A DNA stretch of 48,407 nucleotides. It comes from Opitutia bacterium (GTDB taxonomy: Bacteria > Verrucomicrobiota > Verrucomicrobiia > Opitutales > Seribacteraceae). How positions within the stretch are numbered: the first letter of the stretch is position 1; each line of letters begins with the position of its first letter. The notes under the pieces were generated by a model, which worked only from the letters and a program-made list of their open reading frames with translations, was not told the origin of the DNA and did not search any database. Below are positions 33,987 through 43,993 of the stretch, in pieces. The DNA lies in assembly GCA_002721705.1 (NCBI GenBank), contig PBLJ01000029.1, positions 1-48,407 on the forward strand, read 5' to 3'. The translations under genes and the position numbers were made by a program.

Positions 33987-34748
33987 ATGAGATTGAGCAG
34001 AGGAAACTCCATTGTGCTGAAACCCGGCCAGCAAAAAATAATAGGCATGGGGTGCACCTTTTCGATATTCGCTGGATTGGGCTTGTTCATGAACTTTATG
34101 CTCCCACAACACAAAGGGGCAATATTACTCATGATAGGTTTCGCCTTGGTCTTCATTATGGGCGAAGCGCTAGTCAAAAGTTCTCCCTCCACCCGCATCA
34201 CCATGACGAGGCGTTTCCTCAGCGGAGGCACCCTGCGACGCAAAACCATTGCTTGGGAAAAGCTGGGGGCAATTTGGTCGGACGAGGGAACAATCAAATG
34301 GAAAAGCAACGACGCCCAGTCGATCTCCTGCCAAATACCCTGGCATGAAACAGGGTGGGTATGCGCACACAACGGCCGTCCTGTCTCTCTTGCTTTGGCC
34401 ATGGACTGGATCGAAGCTTTGCGGGACGCTCAATCCGAAGTCGAACGAGATAAGCTGCTACGGAAATTCAGGAAAGTAGCTCCGAAAACCTTTACTCCCT
34501 TGAATAAGCTTTCCACCACGGATCAAGCCAAGGCCGATGAACTGTTGCGGGGCATAAAGAACTTTCAAGGAGCGGAGCGAAGCCGGCGTGTAAGTGAAAC
34601 CATACAACTCTTCAGGGAAAAAGGATGGGCTCCACCCAAGGCGAAACTCTTGATGAACCTACTGACTCCCAGTACGGTCATTCGATGCGGCCTCCTCGTA
34701 GCGATTGGAGTCATAATAATCAGCATTTTGCTTGGAAAGGTCAATTAA
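33987..34748 (+). CDS. Membrane protein of unknown function
   Basis: This 253-residue protein has two adjacent N-terminal transmembrane segments (about 16-38 and 45-64). It then has a cytosolic or periplasmic region with a WEKLGAIWSDEGTIKWKS beta-hairpin, and a charged helical part (about 140-215) with WIEALRDAQSEVERDKLLRK. A C-terminal transmembrane segment follows (about 231-249, GLLVAIGVIIISILLG). I recognise no family. It lies alone between a terminator and the convergent rsmA gene. No clear Shine-Dalgarno sequence precedes the ATG at 33987, and base composition is somewhat AT-rich. Confidence 0.65.
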   Translation: MRLSRGNSIVLKPGQQKIIGMGCTFSIFAGLGLFMNFMLPQHKGAILLMIGFALVFIMGEALVKSSPSTRITMTRRFLSGGTLRRKTIAWEKLGAIWSDEGTIKWKSNDAQSISCQIPWHETGWVCAHNGRPVSLALAMDWIEALRDAQSEVERDKLLRKFRKVAPKTFTPLNKLSTTDQAKADELLRGIKNFQGAERSRRVSETIQLFREKGWAPPKAKLLMNLLTPSTVIRCGLLVAIGVIIISILLGKVN

Positions 34749-34761
34749 GCGTCGATAAGCG

Positions 34762-34797
34762 ACAAGAATAGAGAAAACGCAACCTAGCGAGGTTGTG
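34762..34797 (-). terminator. Terminator downstream of rsmA (minus strand)
   Basis: CGCAACCT (34778-34785) and AGGTTGTG (34790-34797) form an 8-base stem, including one G-T pair, with a 4-base loop. Read on the minus strand the hairpin is followed by TTTTCTCTATTC, a U-rich tail, about 43 bases after the rsmA stop codon. This fits the end of the trpC-rsmA transcript. Confidence 0.6.
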
Positions 34798-34839
34798 AAC
34801 CAACGCCTACCGTCATCAAGAGAGCGCCTGCCTAAAAAA

Positions 34840-35676
34840 CTACGAAAGACGCAGACTCCACCAGCATTCCGGAGGTATCTGTTCAGGCCTCAAGGCAGTC
34901 GAAAGCTCTTGGTCCTCCAGCCATTCCTCGATGGCCTTGTGGATCGCTGGCTCCTCGGTCCGAGCCAACCCACCGATTTGCTTGCGTCGGCGGGTGAATA
35001 GCCTTCGAATCAGCTCGCGAGTCTCCTTGGGGAAGAGACCGGCAGGTTCCTTGCGATCCAGACGAAGCAGCACGGAATCAACCTCGGGTTTAGGGTAAAA
35101 ACAGGTTCGTGAAACTGGATGTTGATCGGCAACCTCGTAAGCGGCTGCGAGGAAAATAGTCAGAGCCCCATAGTTCTTTGAACCCGCTTCGGCTTGGTAT
35201 CGCAAGGCCGCTTCCTTTTGCAACATGAGCACCATGCGAGTGGGCAGAGAGCCCCCCGCCAGCACAGCCTCCAGCCATGGGGAAGCGATGGCGTATGGCA
35301 AATTCGCAACGATCTGGAAGCCTCCCTTCTCCGCAGGCAGGCGAGCCAAGGGGAAATCCATCGCATCCTCTCCAAACAAATCCAACCTTTCTTGTTCCAA
35401 GGCATCTGCGTGACAAGCTCGCAGGTGCTTCACCAAGACAGGCTCTCTCTCCACCGCATAGACACAATGTCCGGCATCAAGCAAGGCGCCCGTCAGCGCT
35501 CCAAGACCAGGCCCGACCTCCACCACGGTGGATTCGGGCGGCAAATCCGCCATCTGCATGGATTTGCGGACTAAATTGCCATCGACCAGAAAATTTTGCC
35601 CCAATCGCTTGTCTGGACGATGCCCCATTTCCTCCAGCAGGGCTTTGGTTTCCGTGGGAGTGAGGGGCATGGGCAA
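34840..35676 (-). CDS. rsmA: 16S rRNA (adenine1518/1519-N6)-dimethyltransferase RsmA/KsgA
   Basis: The 278-residue protein has the N-terminal KRLGQNFLVD segment (23-32), the SAM-binding VVEVGPGLGALTGALLDAG (51-69), an EREP motif near residue 77 and the catalytic NLPY (125-128). A C-terminal RRLFTRRRKQIGGLA segment completes the KsgA family pattern. It dimethylates two adjacent adenines near the 3' end of 16S rRNA during 30S subunit assembly. The start could be Met1 (35676) or Met3 (35670). It lies 9 bases downstream of trpC on the same strand, so the two are co-transcribed; a hairpin with a U-rich tail follows at 34762. Confidence 0.96.
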   Translation of the reverse strand: MPMPLTPTETKALLEEMGHRPDKRLGQNFLVDGNLVRKSMQMADLPPESTVVEVGPGLGALTGALLDAGHCVYAVEREPVLVKHLRACHADALEQERLDLFGEDAMDFPLARLPAEKGGFQIVANLPYAIASPWLEAVLAGGSLPTRMVLMLQKEAALRYQAEAGSKNYGALTIFLAAAYEVADQHPVSRTCFYPKPEVDSVLLRLDRKEPAGLFPKETRELIRRLFTRRRKQIGGLARTEEPAIHKAIEEWLEDQELSTALRPEQIPPECWWSLRLS

Positions 35677-35685
35677 CGAAAAGTC

Positions 35686-36480
35686 TCAAGCTTCCTTCAT
35701 GGCGGCAACGAATCCCTCGGGGTCATCCGAGCGCATCAAGGCCTCTCCACATAGCACGGCGTCCGCTCCCGCATCCCGAGCTCGCCAAGCATCCTCTGGA
35801 TCGACGATTCCGCTCTCACTCACCTTCACGACCTCGGGAGGGATCATCGGCAACAAACGCTCGGTCACCGCAAGGTCGGTCACGAAGGTAGTCAAATTCC
35901 GGTTGTTCACGCCCACGATGAACGGTTCCTGATCCAAGATTCTCTCCAGCTCCTTTTCGTCGTGCGCCTCATAAAGGCAATCGAGACCCGCTAAATCGGC
36001 CACCCGCCGCAATTCGGAAAACTCCACGTCGTCGAGGGCTCGGGCTATAAGCAAGACCGCGGAAGCGCCTGCCTCCGCAGCTTCCAACACTTGGATGGGG
36101 TGAAAGATGAAATCCTTGCGCAGAGAGGGAACCAAGCGATCGTGGGAACGTATGAAGTCGGTCACGTTCCAGAGATCCTGCAAGGATCCACCAAAGAACT
36201 TCTCGTCGGTCAGCACCGACAGGGCATCCACCTCCGCGTTGAGATAAAGGCGAGCCTGCTCCTCCGCGGAGGGAATGTTGGCAATTTCACCTGCGGAGGG
36301 AGACCTACGCTTGATCTCGGATATGACGGACAACTCATCCGGAGAAGAAAGGACATCGCGAAAAGAACGATGGGAATCCCGGCGATCACCAAACGAAATG
36401 AACTCTTCGTCGCGAACGGGACGAAGTCGAGAGGACAGTTCCTCCCGCTTGCAAGCCATGATTTCAGCCAGTTTATCCAT
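35686..36480 (-). CDS. trpC: Indole-3-glycerol phosphate synthase
   Basis: The ATG at 36480, with AAGGA about 12 bases upstream, gives 264 residues, normal for TrpC. The frame extends further upstream but would run into the divergent mazG start. Hallmarks are SEIKRRSPSAG (54-64), LSVLTDEKFFGGSLQDL, LRKDFIFHPIQV with the catalytic Lys, LYEAHDEKELERIL, VGVNNRNLTTF and VSESGIVDPED. The enzyme closes the indole ring from CdRP in tryptophan synthesis. No other trp gene is in the window, so the pathway genes are dispersed. It is transcribed with rsmA, 9 bases downstream. Confidence 0.96.
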   Translation of the reverse strand: MDKLAEIMACKREELSSRLRPVRDEEFISFGDRRDSHRSFRDVLSSPDELSVISEIKRRSPSAGEIANIPSAEEQARLYLNAEVDALSVLTDEKFFGGSLQDLWNVTDFIRSHDRLVPSLRKDFIFHPIQVLEAAEAGASAVLLIARALDDVEFSELRRVADLAGLDCLYEAHDEKELERILDQEPFIVGVNNRNLTTFVTDLAVTERLLPMIPPEVVKVSESGIVDPEDAWRARDAGADAVLCGEALMRSDDPEGFVAAMKEA

Positions 36481-36543
36481 AATTTTCAATCCTTCGGGCG
36501 GATTTGATTGCTTCCGTGAAAAGCCACACCACGATGCCGTCTC

Positions 36544-37206
36544 GTGAGCGAAATTCAACGTTTAAGGGAAATAATGGCTACCTTGCGTGGTCCGGATGGT
36601 TGCCCGTGGGATCGCGAACAAACCCACCAATCCTTGACCCGATGCTTGGTAGAGGAATGCTCCGAGACCCTCGAGGCAATTGATGAGGAAAACTTCGAAC
36701 ATCTATGCGAAGAGCTGGGCGACTTGTTGCTACAGGTCGTCATGCACGCATGCCTAGCCGAGGAGGAAGGTCATTTCGATCTGGAAGACGTCGCTCGTCG
36801 CATCAACGAAAAGCTCATCCATCGTCACCCGCATGTCTTCGGTGACCAAAAAGGCGTGCATTCACCGGAGCAAGTCTTGCTGCAATGGGAAGAGTTGAAG
36901 GCTCGAGAAAAAGGGCATGAAGGGCAATCGAAACGATTCTTCAAGAATTTACCCCCCCAATTACCTGCCTTGCTTTACGCCCATTCCGTATACAAGCAGG
37001 GATCCGTTCAAAGCGCTCTCATGAAGGATTTCTGCGACCCCGAGGAAGCCCGCGAAAAGGGGGAAAAACTAGACGAACACGAAGCTGGCAGACTCCTTTT
37101 CAGCCTCGTGGCAGCATGCCGAGAGGCAGGCGTTGATCCAGAAGCGGCCTTGCGACGCTTTGCTGCAGGAATGGAGAAAGAAGTGGAAAGACGTGTCGAC
37201 CTGTAA
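36544..37206 (+). CDS. mazG: Nucleoside triphosphate pyrophosphohydrolase MazG
   Basis: The GTG at 36544 gives 220 residues, somewhat shorter than E. coli MazG (263). The hallmark E-E-x-x-E...E-x-x-D metal motif is present as VEECSETLEAI (Glu37, Glu38, Glu41) and CEELGDLLLQV (Glu57, Asp60). It also has the GCPWDREQTHQSL segment and RRINEKLIHRHPHVFGD. The second MazG half is shortened and lacks a clear second metal motif, which explains the length. It hydrolyses NTPs to NMPs and PPi as a housekeeping step. It is divergent from trpC with 63 bases between starts, and overlaps the downstream YgjP-like gene by 14 bases if the start proposed there is right. Confidence 0.93.
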   Translation: MSEIQRLREIMATLRGPDGCPWDREQTHQSLTRCLVEECSETLEAIDEENFEHLCEELGDLLLQVVMHACLAEEEGHFDLEDVARRINEKLIHRHPHVFGDQKGVHSPEQVLLQWEELKAREKGHEGQSKRFFKNLPPQLPALLYAHSVYKQGSVQSALMKDFCDPEEAREKGEKLDEHEAGRLLFSLVAACREAGVDPEAALRRFAAGMEKEVERRVDL

Positions 37207-37951
37207 CCGAGTCGAATTAGTTGAGTTGAAGGGTCGGCGGGAACGTTTTTGGGCACCTTGCCGGATTCGTCGATCCAAGAAGGCTCGACGAGTCAGCGCC
37301 AAGGTATTGGCAGGTGGTGAAATAGAACTCGTGCTGCCTCTGCGTCTATCCGAAAAAAAGGGGTTTGCCTTTCTGCGGGAACAAAGTGCTTGGCTGGAAA
37401 AACACATAGCCCGCAGCGTGGCTCCCGTATCTCTGCTGAAACACTTGCAGGACAAGCCTCTGCTCACCATTGACGGGATGCCTCGAAAGACGGAAATCGT
37501 ATTCGTTAAATCTCGCGCTGCCCCATCATGGCAGCGGTCGACTGAAGGAGGCGTCCTCTTCAAGCTGAATCCAACGGGGTCGGATCCTGAATCCCAAATG
37601 CTTTCTCTGTCCAGAAAATTGGCGAAAACCTATTTGCCGATTCGTCTGGCTCGTCTCGGAGATCGCATCGGCTTAAAACCTAAAGCCATTCGGGTGGGCG
37701 ACCAGCGGGAAAGGTGGGGCTCATGCTCTTCTCGCTCGGTGCTGTCGTTGAACTGGAGGCTACTGTTGCTCGATCCTCCCCTTCAAGATTACGTCCTATA
37801 TCACGAACTGGCTCATCTAAAGATTTTGAATCATTCCGAACAATACTGGCGATTTCTTGCGAAACTGGATCCGAAGACGGTTCTGCACGACAGCCAGCTG
37901 TCCAAAGTCTCAAAGATTTTGATGAACGTGGGCAGACTCCCCAAAAGTTAA
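37193..37951 (+). CDS. YgjP-like (DUF45) putative metallopeptidase
   Basis: The proposed GTG at 37193, preceded by GTGGAAAG, gives 252 residues; a TTG at 37133 would extend it deep into mazG. The signature of the family is complete: RERWGSCSSRSVLSLNWRLL, then YHELAHLKILNHSEQYW, with the zinc-binding H-E-x-x-H (His204, His208) and a third His six residues later (His214). YgjP/DUF45 proteins look like minimal zinc metallopeptidases related to WLM and SprT proteins, but no substrate is firmly known. It is probably co-transcribed with mazG. Downstream is a 223-base gap with AT-rich sequence before the next small gene. Confidence 0.9.
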   Translation: MSTCNRVELVELKGRRERFWAPCRIRRSKKARRVSAKVLAGGEIELVLPLRLSEKKGFAFLREQSAWLEKHIARSVAPVSLLKHLQDKPLLTIDGMPRKTEIVFVKSRAAPSWQRSTEGGVLFKLNPTGSDPESQMLSLSRKLAKTYLPIRLARLGDRIGLKPKAIRVGDQRERWGSCSSRSVLSLNWRLLLLDPPLQDYVLYHELAHLKILNHSEQYWRFLAKLDPKTVLHDSQLSKVSKILMNVGRLPKS

Positions 37952-38080
37952 AAGAAAGAATGGTGAAGGATGGGCACGAGCACTGGCTTCCAGCTCCACT
38001 TACAAGCGCTTTCAAAGCCTTATTAGTTATAATCGCGCACGCGAGGTTTCCTAATCATTCAGATTAAGAGAATTTAATAA

Positions 38081-38112
38081 TGTAACGTAGGAAAGAATAA
38101 GTTTGTAACGTA
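38081..38112. repeat. Direct repeat TGTAACGTA upstream of the ACIII operon
   Basis: TGTAACGTA occurs at 38081-38089 and again at 38104-38112, 23 bases apart (about two helical turns). It lies in the AT-rich gap 37952-38174 between the YgjP-like gene and the 57-residue ORF that opens the ACIII region. A TATAAT occurs at 38028-38033 but without a good -35 element. The repeat spacing fits a dimeric regulator binding on one DNA face; this is inference. Confidence 0.4.
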
Positions 38113-38174
38113 ACCTCCAAGAATTAAAACAAATCTTTACACATTCGTAGCCTCGGAAACGAGAGAAATTACTA

Positions 38175-38348
38175 GTGAGCAAAGAACCCAGTTCCCGAAA
38201 GTCATTACTGGTAGCAGTCGCAGGTTCGTTGGCTGCCCTTCCTTTGCTGGCCAAATCATCCAGCTCTTCCGCTCCCTTGAAGGCACGGCAGCCCATCAGC
38301 AAGCTCAAGGTGCGAAAGGCTCCGGGAATCGTTTCCCGTAACGATTGA
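38175..38348 (+). CDS. Predicted 57-residue exported peptide before actA
   Basis: A GTG-started frame encodes MSKEPSSRKS followed by a hydrophobic stretch (about 11-26, LLVAVAGSLAALPLLA), five serines, and a basic C-terminus (KARQPISKLKVRKAPGIV). It looks like a signal peptide plus about 30 mature residues. It ends 22 bases before the actA start and is in the same orientation, so it is probably the first gene of the ACIII operon. I recognise no family. A start with no clear Shine-Dalgarno sequence and the short length keep confidence moderate. Confidence 0.5.
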   Translation: MSKEPSSRKSLLVAVAGSLAALPLLAKSSSSSAPLKARQPISKLKVRKAPGIVSRND

Positions 38349-38370
38349 AGGTTCCAACCGAATTATCAGG

Positions 38371-39096
38371 ATGGCGAATATTTTTCCAAAGTGGTCCAAC
38401 ACCCTCCCCTTGAAGATATTGATTGGACTCACCCTCGTTGGCGGTGGCGTCTCCTGGGGCACGATGTATTACTTTTCGCCCAAGTTCTCTCGCCCCGGCT
38501 ACATGCCGGAACAGCCCGTTTCCTACGACCATAGCTTTCACGTCGGCCAACTGGGCTTGGATTGTCGCTATTGCCATAGCAACGTGGACAAGAGCCCGCA
38601 CGCCAACCTCCCCGCAGCCAGCACTTGCATGTCGTGCCATGACACGGTGCTCAAGGACTCGCCGGCCTTGGCTCTGGTCAGAGAAAGCTATTATGGCGAG
38701 GACAAAAACAGAAATCGGAAACTGGATCCGGGCGAGGACCTAAACGCGAACGACGTACTGGATGGTGGTCCTCCCGTGCCTTGGGTTCGTGTTCACAAAT
38801 CGCCGGACTATGCATATTTCAATCATGCCATCCACGTGAACCGCGGCATCAGCTGCGTGGAGTGCCATGGCGACGTCACCAAAATGAAGGAGGTTCGACA
38901 CGAGAAATCTCTCGGCATGGCCTTTTGTCTGGATTGTCACCGTAATCCCGAAAAAGCGTTGCGTCCCTTGGACAAGGTGTACGACTTGACTTGGAAACCA
39001 GATCCCGAAGATCCACATCATCTGGGACTGGGTCAGGAATTGAAGAAAAATTGGCATATTCAACCCCCAACTAGTTGCACTGGCTGTCACCGATGA
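38371..39096 (+). CDS. actA: Alternative complex III subunit ActA, pentaheme cytochrome c
   Basis: The 241-residue protein has an N-terminal membrane anchor (about 14-34) and five C-x-x-C-H heme motifs: CRYCH (65-69), CMSCH (86-90), CVECH (162-166), CLDCH (186-190) and CTGCH (236-240). The YFNHAIHVNRGISCVECHG segment is typical of ActA. The subunit receives electrons from the ActB iron-sulfur centres and passes them towards ActE or soluble cytochromes. Residues 110-133 form an insertion rich in Asp and Asn (GEDKNRNRKLDPGED, then LNANDVLDGG) that resembles EF-hand or dockerin calcium loops; family members usually have a short linker here. Its stop overlaps the actB start (ATGA at 39093). Confidence 0.95.
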   Translation: MANIFPKWSNTLPLKILIGLTLVGGGVSWGTMYYFSPKFSRPGYMPEQPVSYDHSFHVGQLGLDCRYCHSNVDKSPHANLPAASTCMSCHDTVLKDSPALALVRESYYGEDKNRNRKLDPGEDLNANDVLDGGPPVPWVRVHKSPDYAYFNHAIHVNRGISCVECHGDVTKMKEVRHEKSLGMAFCLDCHRNPEKALRPLDKVYDLTWKPDPEDPHHLGLGQELKKNWHIQPPTSCTGCHR

Positions 39097-42000
39097 AAAG
39101 CCCATCTTCAGAATCGAATGGCTCAAGCAGCCCTACCGGACCTCGTTACTGGCGAAGCTTGGATGATTTGGCCGAAACCCCGGGATTCCAAAACTGGCTT
39201 GAACGCGAATTTCCCGAAGGGGCTTCCGAGCTGGATGCTCCCGGACGCCGCAACTTCTTGAAAATCATGGCCGCGTCTTTCGGCGTTGCAGGATTGACTT
39301 TTTCCGGATGTCGCCGTCCCGAGCAGACTATCATGCCCTATGGCCGCCAACCTGAGGAAATTATTCCCGGAGTCCCGAATTACTATTCCACCTCCCTTCC
39401 AGGTTCTCGTGGCAACGTACCATTGGTCGTGGAAAGCCACCAAGCAAGACCCACGAAGGTCGAAGGCAATCCCAGCTACAAACAGTATGGAGGGGGCACC
39501 TGCGCCCATGCTCAAGCCAGTGTGCTGGATCTGTACGACCCCGACCGCGCCGCCAAGAGCCAGTCCCGGAGATCCCGCAACAACCCGAACTGGAACGCCA
39601 TGACCAAGTCCGCCCGCGACGATATCGTCGCGGAATGCGCCAAGGCCATCTCCGAGGCCTCGCCCAAAGCCAAGGTCGCTTTTCTGGCATCCTCATCAAG
39701 TTCTCCGACCAGAGCTGCCTTGGTGAAGAAATTACAAGGTAATGCCAACGTCATTTGGGCCGAACATGACGCGATCGATTTCAGTAATCCGGAACAAGCT
39801 TTGGGTAAAGTGGCACAAACCAAAAACGATGCCTACATCCGCCCCGTTCATCATTTGGCCAAGGCGAAGAGAATTTTTTCATTGGATTCCGACTTTCTCG
39901 GGATCGAGCCCGATCATCTCAGATGCAGTCGTGATTTTTCAGCAGGGCGTGACGTCGAATCCGAAAAAGACGTCGCCAAGATGAACCGACTCTACGTCGT
40001 CGAGGCAAACCTTACCTTAACTGGTTCCATGGCGGATCACCGCCTGCGACTCGAAACCTCCAGGATCACGTCTTTTGCTCGGCTCCTCGCAGCCGAAGTA
40101 TTGTCGCAGGCTGGCATCGAAGCAAAGGGGGCCGCCGTTCTTCGCAAGCATGAGAAAAGTCTCGGCATCGAGCCCAAATGGCTACAAGAGGCAGCCAAGG
40201 ACTTAGTGGAACATGCCAAGAATTCGGCATCCGTCGTCTTAGCCGGTTCTCACCTTCCGGATGAAGTCCATGCCCTGACCTTTGCCATGAATCAGGCGTT
40301 GAATGCGATTGGTAAAACGGTGGAATACGTCGAGGTCGAGCAAGGCTCGAATGCCTCCATCGAGGACTTGGCAACCGAACTGGAAGCAGGGAACGTCCAG
40401 ACCTTGATCTTCATGGAGGGCAATCCCGCCTATACCGCCCCTCGCGACTGGCCAACCCTGTTGAAAAAGGTTAAAGGCAAGGTCATTCGTTTCGGCTATT
40501 CATTGGATGAAACCAGCGATCTGGCGGACATCCATCTTGCCTCCACCCATTATTTGGAGTCTTGGTCCGACGGCTTCTCCTATGCGCAAGATTCACTATT
40601 CCCCGTCCAGCCCCTGATCCAGCCGCTTTTCGACGGCATTTCCGAATTAGACTTTCTGGCTCGCGTATTGGGCTCGAGACAAGACGCCCATGCCTTGGTC
40701 AAAGCTACTTTTGCAAGGCATTCAAAAGGTGATTTCGACAAGTTTCTCAGGGATGGAAAATCGAGCCAGAGCCCGACCAAGTTCGAGCAGCCCATCGCTT
40801 ACGAAGATCTACTTGCTTTGTCCGCAGATCAAGCCGACCCTTCCACTCTCTCCGCCGATAACTTGGACTTGGTCCTCGTCCCCAGTTTCCACAATTGGGA
40901 TGGGTCTTACGCAAACAATGGGTGGATGCAGGAATGTCCAGACCCCTTGACCAGATTGACTTGGGACAATGCAATTTTGATCAGCCCAAAGTTGGCCAAG
41001 GAACTGGAGTCTTCTTCTGGGGTTCAAATTCTCCCCAATTCGACGATGCTCAATAAAAGTGGTGTCATCGCCCCCGATACCGCGACTTTCGACTTAGGCA
41101 TGCAGAGCGCCCCTGTGGCCAAAATCAAGGTGGGAGACACGGTGGTTGAAGGACCGGTGCACGTGCAACCGGGTCTCGCCACCTATTCCATCGTCGCCTC
41201 TCTCGGATTCGGCAGGCGAAAAGTCGGCCGAGTAGGGGAGGGTACCGGATTTGACGCCTATCCTCTACTGGTGAGTGGTGAACGAATCGTTTCGGGAGCT
41301 GAACTTGATCTTAATAAAGACTTGGGCCGAATGAAATTGGCTAACGTTCAGGAACACTGGTCCATGGAAGGGCGCGCCATTATCCGTGAAGGCACCACCG
41401 AAGAGTACGCAAAGAAACCTGATTTTGTCTCCAAAATGGGAATGGAGTCTCACTCACCTCCGATCTATGGCAAGGACAAGCATCAATCCGTCAAGGAAAA
41501 GGCCCAGTCGACACCTCGAGGAGCATCTTCCTACGAACTTCCTGATCATAAGCCTGGCAAACATGGTGAAATTCTCGGTGATCATCAAGCTGATGAATAC
41601 GGCTTGCATCAATGGGGCATGGCCATCGACTTGAATCGTTGTACCGGATGCAGCAGTTGCGTCATCGCTTGCCAGAGTGAAAACAACATTCCGATCGTCG
41701 GAAAGGACCAAGTCCTGCGTGGTCGAGAAATGCATTGGATTCGCATGGATCGCTATTTCAGTTCCGAGGAACGAGAGGGCGCCGAAATCCCCGAGGACGT
41801 ACAAGTCTCGTTCCAAGGCATGTCTTGCTCCCAATGCGAAACGGCCCCCTGCGAGAGCGTTTGCCCGGTCAATGCCACGGTACACGACGAGGAAGGCTTG
41901 AATGCGATGGCCTACAATCGGTGCGTAGGCACCCGTTATTGCGCCAATAATTGCCCCTATAAAGTGCGTAGGTTCAATTTCTTCGATTGGAATAAGCGAG

Positions 42001-42578
42001 CCATCGGAGAGTTTTACGAAGGCCCGCTCGGCGACAAAAACGATCCCTTGCCTTCTCTTCAGAAAAACCCCGACGTATCCGTCAGAATGCGAGGCGTAAT
42101 GGAGAAGTGCACTTATTGCGTGCAACGAATTCAAGAGGCGAAGATACAGACCAAGATCAAGGTTCAACAGGCCAAGCAATCGGCTACCGGTCAAAGTGGA
42201 AGTGATCTAAAGCTTGATAGAGAAGAGCTTAAGGTACCAGATGGTACAATCAAGCCAGCTTGCCAGCAGTCCTGCGGATCAGATGCCATTGTTTTTGGCG
42301 ACATTTCCGATCCCGAGAGCAAGGTATCCAAGCTCAAGGCATCGAATCGCGACTATTCGGTCTTGGGCTACTTGGGTACTCGCCCCCGTACTACTTACCT
42401 CGCCAAACTCCGCAACCCGAACCCATCCATGCCAGACAAGTACTCATACTCTACGCCTCATGCGGCTGGAGAACATGACAGGCGCGCCCACAGCGGAACA
42501 GGCAGTCATGGCCATGGGGATGACCACGGGGATCATCATGAAGGTCACAAGGGCGATTCGGGAGGACACCATCGATGA
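39093..42578 (+). CDS. actB: Alternative complex III subunit ActB, molybdopterin-oxidoreductase-like plus ferredoxin domains
   Basis: The ATG at 39093 overlaps the actA stop and gives 1161 residues. The N-terminal part has [15 protein letters not shown], typical of ActB, and a Tat-like signal [20 protein letters not shown] (51-70). Next is a molybdopterin-oxidoreductase-type region (about 80-830), which in ACIII carries no molybdenum. The C-terminal ferredoxin-like part binds Fe-S clusters through Cys850, 853, 856 and 860 ([14 protein letters not shown]), [28 protein letters not shown], and later CTYC and PACQQSC. The C-terminus is His-, Gly- and Asp-rich ([18 protein letters not shown]). It passes electrons within the quinol-oxidising complex. 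Its stop overlaps actC (ATGA at 42575). Confidence 0.95.
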   Translation: MKSPSSESNGSSSPTGPRYWRSLDDLAETPGFQNWLEREFPEGASELDAPGRRNFLKIMAASFGVAGLTFSGCRRPEQTIMPYGRQPEEIIPGVPNYYSTSLPGSRGNVPLVVESHQARPTKVEGNPSYKQYGGGTCAHAQASVLDLYDPDRAAKSQSRRSRNNPNWNAMTKSARDDIVAECAKAISEASPKAKVAFLASSSSSPTRAALVKKLQGNANVIWAEHDAIDFSNPEQALGKVAQTKNDAYIRPVHHLAKAKRIFSLDSDFLGIEPDHLRCSRDFSAGRDVESEKDVAKMNRLYVVEANLTLTGSMADHRLRLETSRITSFARLLAAEVLSQAGIEAKGAAVLRKHEKSLGIEPKWLQEAAKDLVEHAKNSASVVLAGSHLPDEVHALTFAMNQALNAIGKTVEYVEVEQGSNASIEDLATELEAGNVQTLIFMEGNPAYTAPRDWPTLLKKVKGKVIRFGYSLDETSDLADIHLASTHYLESWSDGFSYAQDSLFPVQPLIQPLFDGISELDFLARVLGSRQDAHALVKATFARHSKGDFDKFLRDGKSSQSPTKFEQPIAYEDLLALSADQADPSTLSADNLDLVLVPSFHNWDGSYANNGWMQECPDPLTRLTWDNAILISPKLAKELESSSGVQILPNSTMLNKSGVIAPDTATFDLGMQSAPVAKIKVGDTVVEGPVHVQPGLATYSIVASLGFGRRKVGRVGEGTGFDAYPLLVSGERIVSGAELDLNKDLGRMKLANVQEHWSMEGRAIIREGTTEEYAKKPDFVSKMGMESHSPPIYGKDKHQSVKEKAQSTPRGASSYELPDHKPGKHGEILGDHQADEYGLHQWGMAIDLNRCTGCSSCVIACQSENNIPIVGKDQVLRGREMHWIRMDRYFSSEEREGAEIPEDVQVSFQGMSCSQCETAPCESVCPVNATVHDEEGLNAMAYNRCVGTRYCANNCPYKVRRFNFFDWNKRAIGEFYEGPLGDKNDPLPSLQKNPDVSVRMRGVMEKCTYCVQRIQEAKIQTKIKVQQAKQSATGQSGSDLKLDREELKVPDGTIKPACQQSCGSDAIVFGDISDPESKVSKLKASNRDYSVLGYLGTRPRTTYLAKLRNPNPSMPDKYSYSTPHAAGEHDRRAHSGTGSHGHGDDHGDHHEGHKGDSGGHHR

Positions 42579-43993
42579 GCGCTTCCCCCAAGGAAAAAGC
42601 TGGCGCTCCCGCTGTATTTAAGAAGATACAACCGGCCGAATGGTCGGAGCCAGCTTTGGTGTCCAACGGTCGTAGTTTTGGCTGGATCACGGACAAAATA
42701 TGCGGGATCGTGGAGTCCAAGACACCGAAGTGGTGGTGGTGGTGCTTCATCGTTTGCTTGGGGATTTGCAGCTACTTGGGAGTAGGCCTTTTTTATTTGG
42801 TTTCCACAGGCGTAGGAACATGGGGATTGGCCAACCCAGTCAACTGGGGATGGGCCATCACCAACTTCGTTTTCTGGATTGGCATCGGGCATGCCGGCAC
42901 CTTGATCTCCGCTGTTTTGTGCCTGCTTAAGCAGCGATGGCGAACCTCGATCAACCGCGGAGCCGAGGCCATGACGATTTTCGCGGTAATGTGCGCAGGC
43001 ATATTTCCTCTTTTTCACGTAGGCCGTGTGTGGTTCGGATGGTGGTTGCTCCCATTACCTAACGTAAATGCCGTTTGGCCTCAATTTAGAAGCCCTCTGG
43101 AATGGGACGTGTTTGCAGTATCCACCTACTTTACGGTCTCTCTCCTTTTTTGGTACATGGGCATGGTTCCCGATTTCGGGGTTTTGCGCGACCGAGCCAA
43201 GAAAACTTGGAGGAAATACTTCTATGGAGTCCTCGCAATGGGTTGGCGCAATGCCACCAACCACTGGCGTAATTACGAAATGGCCTACCTGATCCTGGCG
43301 GGCTTGTCCACACCGCTGGTGCTTTCCGTACACACCATCGTTTCCTTCGACTTCGCCGTGGCCAATCTACCCGGTTGGCACACCACGATTTTCCCACCTT
43401 ATTTCGTTGCTGGAGCCATATTCTCGGGATTCGGCATGGTGCTGACCCTTTTGCTTCCTCTGCGATCCATCTACGGTCTGCATGACCTCATTAATCAAAA
43501 GCATATCGACAACATGTGCAAGGTGACCTTGGCCACCGGCAGCATAGTAGGATACGCCTATTCGATGGAATTTTTCATCGCATGGTATGGGGCAAATGAA
43601 TTCGAGGGATTCGCGTTCATCAATCGTGCCTTTGGAGTGTATTGGTGGGCTTACTGGATAATGATAAGCTGCAACGTTATTTGTCCGCAGTTGTTTTGGT
43701 TCCGTAAAGTGCGGGAAAACATAGCCTTGGTCTGGATCATCTCAATCTTCGTGAACGTCGGCATGTGGTTTGAGCGATTCGTGATCGTTAACACCACCCT
43801 AGCGAACGACTTTTTACCATCAAGCTGGGGCTATTACTCGCCCACGGTAGTCGATATCTTCACTTTCTTCGGAACTTTTGGATTCTTCGGGCTATTGTTC
43901 CTGCTGTTCATACGCTTCTTTCCCCTCATGCCCATGAGCGAGATTAAAGCGGTCGTACCTGAAGCTGATCCGCATGGAGGTAAGCACGAATGA
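42575..43993 (+). CDS. actC: Alternative complex III subunit ActC, NrfD-like quinol-binding membrane protein
   Basis: The 472-residue protein has about ten transmembrane helices and the NrfD/PsrC fold. Segments such as [40 protein letters not shown] and [20 protein letters not shown] are conserved in ActC. It forms the membrane core that binds menaquinol and, with ActF, is thought to provide a proton path. Its N-terminus (about 1-40) is cytoplasmic and carries a PTWS-like amphipathic part. It starts within the actB stop (ATGA) and ends within the actD start (ATGA at 43990), so translation is coupled along the operon. Confidence 0.95.
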   Translation: MSASPKEKAGAPAVFKKIQPAEWSEPALVSNGRSFGWITDKICGIVESKTPKWWWWCFIVCLGICSYLGVGLFYLVSTGVGTWGLANPVNWGWAITNFVFWIGIGHAGTLISAVLCLLKQRWRTSINRGAEAMTIFAVMCAGIFPLFHVGRVWFGWWLLPLPNVNAVWPQFRSPLEWDVFAVSTYFTVSLLFWYMGMVPDFGVLRDRAKKTWRKYFYGVLAMGWRNATNHWRNYEMAYLILAGLSTPLVLSVHTIVSFDFAVANLPGWHTTIFPPYFVAGAIFSGFGMVLTLLLPLRSIYGLHDLINQKHIDNMCKVTLATGSIVGYAYSMEFFIAWYGANEFEGFAFINRAFGVYWWAYWIMISCNVICPQLFWFRKVRENIALVWIISIFVNVGMWFERFVIVNTTLANDFLPSSWGYYSPTVVDIFTFFGTFGFFGLLFLLFIRFFPLMPMSEIKAVVPEADPHGGKHE

